64,000 nt of DNA, taken from NCBI GenBank assembly GCA_030704615.1, contig CM060732.1:46481053-46545052 (forward strand). Direction: 5' to 3'. The notes beneath the pieces were generated by a model. It made no database searches, was not told where the DNA came from, and worked only from the letters and a program-made list of their open reading frames with translations. Positions 57,770-64,000 of the stretch are shown here, piece by piece (positions within the stretch are counted from its first letter, which is position 1; each line of letters starts with the position of its first letter). Source of the DNA: Takakia lepidozioides (lineage: Eukaryota; Streptophyta; Takakiopsida; Takakiales; Takakiaceae). Both the position numbers and the translations under genes were made by a program.

Positions 57770-58900
57770 ATGGAGGTTCCTAATAGGGATTCAGTTTCAG
57801 AGTTGCTTGAGTTGCATCATTCTTCTGCTTTTGCTGGTCACTTAGGCATCACTAAGACCTTGAAGAGGCTCCAAGAGAGGTATCATTGGAAATGGATGGT
57901 TCAAGATGTTACACACTTTATCTCTTGCCGTGTGGAGAGCCATTTTCAGACACTGCTTCCTAGGGCCCGTCCTTCCCTTGCCTTGCAACCCATTCCGGTG
58001 TCTGAACCATTTGCCAGAGTGGGCCTAGATCTTGTTGGGCCACTCCAGCCTACGATTAAGGGACATTGTTACATTGTTGTGGCAACTGATTACCTATCTA
58101 AGTGGGTGGAGGTTCAACCCTTGGCTGCTAAGGATGCAGACACAGTGGCACAGTTCTTCTTCAACGATGTCATCTTGCGCCATGGCTGTCCCCAGGAGAT
58201 CCTCACCAATCAAGGCTCTGAATTTTGTAATCAGCTCATGCAGATTGTGTGTTTTAATTTGGGTGTTAAGCATCGTACGACTGCACCCTATCATCCTCAA
58301 TGCAATGGCTTGACTGAAAGGTTCAATCATACCATATGTGTTATGCTTGAGAAGACAGGGTCACTCTTGGGTGATTGGGATACTACTCTACCCACTCTGA
58401 TTTTTGCTTATCGGACCTCTGTGCACTCTACCACCAGGTATTCTCCATTTGAGTTACTCTATGGTAGAAATGCTCGCACTCCCCTGTATAATACTCCGTT
58501 GCTCACTCCCATTGCAGAGCCCACTGATTGGCAGCAATTTGTGGATGCTATGCTTTCCAAATGGCTTGTCTTTGAAACTAAGGCTAGGACTAACATTGCT
58601 CGGGCTCAGGCTGTGCAGGCTCGTAACTACAACAGGAAAGTTCACTACTCAGAGGAATTCTTGGTGGGCCAAACTGTGTGTGTCCGTCTGCAACTTGGGA
58701 AAATTATCTCCAAAGCTTCGAAGCACATTGAGGACCCTCATCTCATCACTGAAAAACTTCATGGGAGAAAATTCTTGTTGCTTCCCCAACATCATTCCAC
58801 GCCACCCATAACTCACCCTGTGCATGTGGACTCCCTGGTGCACAACAGATTGGTCTTCGATCTCACCTGCATCAATGTAGAAGGTAGGACGACTGGCTGA
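57770..58900 (+). pseudogene. Integrase of the second Gypsy element (catalytic residue altered)
   Basis: An open frame of 376 codons covers the integrase. The zinc-binding region has HHSSAFAGHLGITKTL but only one Cys of the final pair (SCRVESHFQ). The catalytic core has D (VGLDLVGPL) and E (NGLTERFNHT), but the middle Asp is Asn (ILTNQGSEF where TDQGSEF is expected). The C-terminal part (HYSEEFLVGQTVCVRLQLGK) has no recognisable chromodomain. The enzyme would be inactive. Confidence 0.88.
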
Positions 58901-59100
58901 TTTTTGTATGTGATTGAGTGCAGGGATTAAAGGCTGGAGTGTTGCAGCCTTGTGTGTTTTCTGGAGGTCCAAGTTGTGGCCTCTATTGTGTGTTTTCTGG
59001 AGGTCCAAGCTATGGCATCTCTTGTGTGCAAATAATGGTCTGCTGCAGACCAGTGACATCTGGTGTTAGAGGAGGTGGAAGACCTTAGCACAGGCTTTTA

Positions 59101-60735
59101 GCTTCGTGTTAGTGTTTAGCATCACTGTTGTAACGCGATTGGGGTTTTTTCCCCAGCGAGTTTTGCCCTTAGCCCACTTTGCAGGTGCAAGATTTTCTCG
59201 CTGCGGGTTTTTACATCCCTCTCGCGCCGGATGCTAGTATTAGGCATGGTGTGGCTTATTTAGCTTCGGTAGTTCGGTATTTCAGTTAGCTCGCGGGAGC
59301 TCGCTTTCCTAGCGGGGGCAAGCTGTACATATGTAGAGCTCCAGATTCTATGGCGGTGCATATGCTCTCCTGTCAGTCCCTTGGATGAAAAGCATGGGGT
59401 TGTTGGACATTAATGATGATAGGGACTATCTTTGGTTATATGATTGTCCTACGTTAACAATCACGAGATAAGCCAACCTGGAAACTGAGCTGGCTGATGT
59501 GAGGTCTTGTAATCCGCATGTCCAATAAGAGTGCTGCATCTAGATCTCCAGATTAGCCTCTCCTGATTATTTAAATGAAGAGATCATCAGGCTTAGGCAG
59601 GATGTTTTTGGTGTTCAAGCTGGTGCAGTGGATGTGTGAAGGACTCTGGATGAAACTATTTTGATACTCTGCTGCGTGCAACGATTGGCTTAGATTGTAT
59701 ATGTGCTCTGCAATAGATCCTCCCCTGTCAGCTTGGCAAAGTTCTATAGCTTACAATCCCCTGTGCATGACTTAACCCGCAGAGGATAAGAGCATATCCT
59801 TGCGTCGGGGCTTTAGCTTTACATGCCGACACCCACTCGCTAGACATGGGCAAGGTCACCTTGACTTGGCATGTTCAAGGCCATGAATACGGTGCTCGGG
59901 TTTAGGGCATGCAACGATATTCAATGCCCATTTTTGATGGGATATAATGGGATATAGGGTTCAGGGCAAAGGGTGTGGACGTTTGCCGCCCACCTTGCTG
60001 TATACCTGATATCCCCTTGGAGTGCTGGGTTCGCTGTAGGGTGGGGATGCTCTAAAAGGAGAGACTTTATTTATTTATTTAGAACAGGGGGATTGTAGCC
60101 CTGATAACCTTTATTATAATTTATTGTGGGGTTACTAACCGATACCGATTATTTGGGGTAGCCGATATCTTTTTTAATCTGATTAAAAGGGCCTCTGTCC
60201 GTTTTTACATATATATTAATATACATGTATATATGACGCAAGTTCTAGGGGCGCCGGGCCAGCCGAGGAAGAGGAGGGTGGCCCCATGGCGGAAACTGGC
60301 AGGGCACTAGGTCGTCTTGTCGCTCGAGGGCCACGCTGCGCAGTGCCCCCGGCCCTATGGGCTTCTCTCTCATGCTTCCTCTCTTTTTCTTTCCTTTCTT
60401 CCCCGTCTCCCCCTTTCAATTCTTGTGAGAAGGTCCCATTTTAGTATTGCAAGCAGTTTTGTGGAAAACTGCAAGGATCCGCACGATTAGGCAGAAAGAG
60501 AGTAGTTTGTTAGGATCTGGCGAAGGCAGTCTTGCAGTAATCGGATTGGCACATCCTAACATCATACTGCACTAAAAGCAGTTGCGTTGAAGATTTTGAG
60601 GATCGACTGAAAAGAAGGGAGAGACGAAGACTTTTTAGGGTTTGGTGAGCGCACGGATTGAAGTAAGTGTAGTGGTGGACGAAGGCACAACCTAACGTCC
60701 ATGCTAATGCCGGTGTGCAAAAAGGAGCACAATCC
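59101..60735. other. Possible 3' LTR remnant and 5' region of the MOS1-like gene
   Basis: After the purine tract the sequence has LTR-like content, but no pair was found to define it. The part from about 60440 to 60735 is the likely leader of the MOS1-like gene. No other gene was recognised. Confidence 0.4.
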
Positions 60736-63700
60736 ATGGCGCGGGCCTCCAACAGCAACACCAAGTTTGCATCCGTAAACCTGAACAAGAGCTATGGCAA
60801 GCCGGCACTCACAGTCCCAAGCGGTTTGGGTGGAGCAGCTCTGTCGTCATCAGGCCGCGCCCGGCTCTCCTCGCATGGTGGCATGTTGCTTCTTACGCGG
60901 CCGGGGCGTCCGCAGCCTGCTGCCGTCGTCCAGAAAGGTGGCAAACTTACAGTACCGCGCCCCGTTAATCTGCCCTCTCTTCGGAGGGAGCATGCAGGGA
61001 ATGATCCTACTATCGCGCTCGTTGGTGGCACTTCAGGATGGTCGAAGACTCAGCAACAAGAGGAGTCTGCGGTACCTGCTTCTGTGACTATTTCATCAGA
61101 GTCTACGGGTATGTTAGTATCCAGTTCAAAATGTGGAATAGAAAAGAATATCGCTTGAAGGCTTATGAGAACATTGGTGGAATTTTCCCTGCAGCCTTAA
61201 CATCATAGAGAGAAATGTAGAATGATGTTAATGTCGGCCACCATGCTGATGACTGTGGTGGGTTACACCGAGTCTTATTGGCTAGAAACTTGTCTGTTGT
61301 ACTTTCTTGGCTGCACATTGGTTACTATGGATGATTTACTCTAGGTGGATTTTCTTTTTCTTTTTTCTTTTTCTTTCTTCTCTGGAGGGATTTGCAGGAA
61401 GAGGGCAGCATCCCTTGGAAGAGAAAATAAAGGCCGGAGTAGCTTTAAGCCAATGCCTCTGTGGGTTGTAGAGGAGGGCATAACCCTACCTGTTCAGGGA
61501 TGACACAGGCATGCCAACAGAAAGAAATCTCAATGGAGAAAAGTTGGGAAGAACACATGCAGAAAGACGGTTATGGTGAGAATTAGTTAGAGTGAGATCA
61601 CTAGAGGTGCTGAATGCAACAGGTAGGAGTAGTATGTTGAAAGGTACATCTTTGGGTTCTGAGTGCAACTAAAGGGAAGGACTTTAGTACATCCGTTTTC
61701 CCTCTATCTCCCAAATCTGATATACAAATACCTGCAGTCTCTTCACGGATTGTCCCCTCTCTGAAAGCCACAAGCATTGTTTCTTACAGGCATTACAAAA
61801 TTATCACCAGCTCTGGGTGCTGGATCCACATGGGGGACATCACCCTCGTCACTTGGGCTTCCAGGTGCATCTATCAATGGCGAACACGGGCCTGTACCAA
61901 ACCAAGTAGCCAGCCACAGGACAAATGAAGTAGCAGTGACCAGATCAGGTGTTTACAAGCCACCTCGTGGGCACTCTCTGCAATCCAATTCTGCCTCCTT
62001 CCAAGTAGGAGATGTGGGCCCAACAGTGGCGAAGGCTGTAGTGTTGAGAGGAGAAGACTTCCCTACATTGCAGGCAGCCCTCCCTCCTCCTCCAGCCCCG
62101 TCCCAACAGCGGCAGAAGGAGTTACAGCAAAAGCAGAGAGAGAAAAAACAAGAGCTCAAAGAACAGCAGCAACGGCTGCAGCAGCTCTCCGAGCAGCACT
62201 TGTCACCCAAGCCTGAAGATGCCTTCCAATCCCCCTATGGAGGTCGGTGTTTATCTCCACCATTCTCTTAAACAGACTCTTCTCAGACCACATTTCTTGG
62301 AGTCTCAATATTAAATATGCTGGGTGAGTAGAGCATGACAGGGAAGAAAACTGTTAAGAAAGCATAGAGAAGTCTGGTCGGGGTAGAGATTACTGTTGTC
62401 ATGTTAAGACGTTTTGACTGATCCATACAGAATAAGACAATCAATTGAATGACATCATCCAACATGGTCCCATCTTACTTCAGTCTCTTTCCATGTTTAT
62501 CAGCTACTTCTAGTCTAGGGTGGGTGGGTGGGTGGTTTGCATGTAGTTTTAGTCTCATCGCCATAGATGACCACATTGTTAGTCAAGCACTTGATGGACA
62601 AGGTTATCAAATCAGAAACCTGTGCCGAAGCTACCAAATATTTACTTCAAAGCTATGGCGACTATCACATCACAGGCTGGAGTTTTCAAGCATACTGAAA
62701 GATCATCCTTCACTAGTTTTCGTGTGCTAAAAGGACCAAACCATTTGGGATAAGAAATCCTACTTAGAGCTATTCCTACCTATCAAGGCAAAGGTGAAGC
62801 CTCACCTGCTCCCATCCCAGCTAGACCACAAATAACTGTTGGTGGTCCCAAGGGATGTCAGGCTTCTCTGGCTTCGGAGTGTCTCCAACTGATGCAGGTT
62901 CTCTTTTGCCCATCTTAGATCCACCTCTCTAGCTAAAGTGCCCCTATAGTAGATAGGGACAGCTGAGGGAGAGACAAGATCAAGATCACTGGATTTGACA
63001 GTCATTTGGGGTCAAGCTTGTTCTGTTAAAGTGTTTTGGTTTATCCAATGACCTGTTTCTCTGTGCATGCATTGGGATAGGGCTTTTTGCAGGGCCCTGT
63101 CTTCATGTTTGGATACGTTGATGTAACAATGAACCCAGTGTTTGGGTGGCAGTCCACCGGGTTTAGTAACAACCATCGAGAACTCTCTAGCCTCAAAATG
63201 CTCCTGTCCCCCCTTTCTCAAAAGCCCTGGTTGAAATTTCAGACAACTGGTTTCTCTTTAGCTGTTTAATTGTTCATATTTGACTTGCACTCTGAGCTGG
63301 TGCAGGTCCCCAACTTCAGCCTGCGCATCCAGTGATCTTGCAAACAAAGATTGAGGATCCAACGGTCTTCGAAGAGGGTTCAGTGCGGCAGGAACACCAA
63401 GGCTCCACACTGATTGAACCAGATACAAAGCCTGACAGATACTCGTTTGGGCCTCCCTCCCCCACTATTCGGATACGCCTGCACTCAAATTGGACAGATG
63501 ATGAAAGAGACCCTGCCCCCAGCTTTCGTCCTCAGGGATTAGGGTCCTACCCTGACTGGTCGGACCGTTCAGAAAGTGACCCAGAATTCCGCCGTGCTAC
63601 TCGGGGGAGTGATGAATTTGACAACAGCCGACCCCCCTTCCACAGGGTATCGCAGCCCACTGTTGTGGCAGGACAAGATCCGAGTCTGAGCAGGGATGGC

Positions 63701-64000
63701 AATGGGAGGAGCAGTGGTTTCGGTGTTGAAAGTGCCTTGACCAGAAAAGCTGTGAACATCGGTAGTTTCGGCCGTGAGGGCGGACTTGGTAGGGAGGACA
63801 GCAGCGGCAGAGAGGATGGGTTCAATTGGGAAGGGGGATCCAGCCAAGACCGGGGGGTTTATGGGAAGGAAGGCAACTCCAATAGGGATGCCGGATATGC
63901 AGGTTGGGGGGGTTTCAGCCGGCAAGCAGGCCGCGATTTTGGGGCTGGCAGGGAGAGTGGGTATGAAAGAGATGGATGGTATGGCCGGCCAACGAGCGGT
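60736..64000 (+). CDS. MOS1: MODIFIER OF SNC1-like protein (BAT2_N domain), 5' part, runs off the window
   Basis: Three exons join in frame: 60736-61108, 61790-62242 and 63306-64000 (continuing), giving about 507 residues so far. The ATG at 60736 starts MARASNSNTKFASVNLNKSY; the previous in-frame codons lack an ATG. The N-terminus has a BAT2_N-like stretch (GGMLLLTRPGRPQPAAVVQK and GGKLTVPRPVNLPSLRREHA, then GWSK), a Ser/Pro-rich part with VVLRGEDFPTLQAALPPPP, and a Gln/Lys/Glu coiled coil (QRQKELQQKQREKKQELKEQ). Exon 3 has RIRLHSNWTDDERDPAPSF followed by a Gly/Arg/Ser-rich region. In Arabidopsis MOS1 regulates expression of immune receptor genes at the chromatin level and is nuclear. The assignment rests on domain order and these motifs; the downstream exons are not seen. 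Confidence 0.8.

Larger units (their letters stand above)
52435..59100 (+). mobile_element. Second Ty3/Gypsy retrotransposon (decayed, no chromodomain seen)
   Basis: The plus strand holds gag-like ORFs, a zinc knuckle, protease, reverse transcriptase, RNase H and integrase in Gypsy order. Stops and frameshifts interrupt each part. A purine-rich GTTAGAGGAGGTGGAAG (59067-59083) may be the polypurine tract, so a 3' LTR might begin just after it. No matching 5' LTR was found upstream, so both ends are undefined. Confidence 0.88.

Overview
This is nuclear DNA of a land plant, most likely a seedless one (moss, lycophyte or fern); the species cannot be fixed from the sequence. The evidence is a spliced chlorophyll a/b-binding protein gene of LHCII type whose C-terminal half reads like bryophyte/lycophyte LHCB proteins, PLS-type pentatricopeptide repeat (PPR) genes, a plant-type U2 snRNA gene with an upstream sequence element, GT-AG introns, Ty3/Gypsy elements including a chromovirus, LINEs, tRNA-derived SINEs and Mutator-like elements with 9-bp target duplications.

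Layout. 1-6,160: old repeats and broken PPR copies, ending in a decayed PLS-E+ PPR pseudogene with internal tandem duplications. 6,160-11,320: small repeats, SINE pieces and a 5'-truncated LINE (8,565-11,308, minus strand) with a 14-bp target duplication. 11,880-13,220: the LHCII gene (two exons). 14,468-14,733: U2 snRNA gene with promoter, minus strand. 17,489-19,561: an uninterrupted PPR gene whose E domain is cut short by a stop. 21,120-22,134: a DeSI/PPPDE-type peptidase gene, minus strand, with its 3' end tandemly duplicated. 24,749-34,330: a gene of at least 20 exons for a kelch-propeller plus coiled-coil protein, with LINE fragments in several introns. 35,500-38,060: 19-bp tandem repeats, telomere-like repeats, a 681-bp Mutator-like element and a SINE. 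38,081-44,483: a decayed chromovirus with both LTRs and one extra intact ORF. 45,643-47,583: a non-autonomous Mutator-like element whose interior is an array of near-perfect 56-bp palindromes separated by poly-T. 48,091-48,794: an unrecognised cysteine-rich ORF. 50,240-51,165: SINEs. 52,560-59,100: a second decayed Gypsy element. 60,736-64,000: the first three coding exons of a MODIFIER OF SNC1 / BAT2_N-like gene that runs off the window.

The host genes (LHCII, U2, PPR, DeSI-like, kelch/coiled-coil, MOS1-like) are independent single genes and form no cluster or pathway. Most of the remaining sequence comes from mobile elements. The most unusual items are the two elements with exact 9-bp target duplications (one carrying the palindrome array), the series of very short LINE 3' tails (down to 31 and 46 bp) each with its own target duplication, the extra ORF in the chromovirus, and the modular 28-residue coiled-coil exons. 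Exon borders, target duplications and motifs were read by eye; no similarity search was possible.
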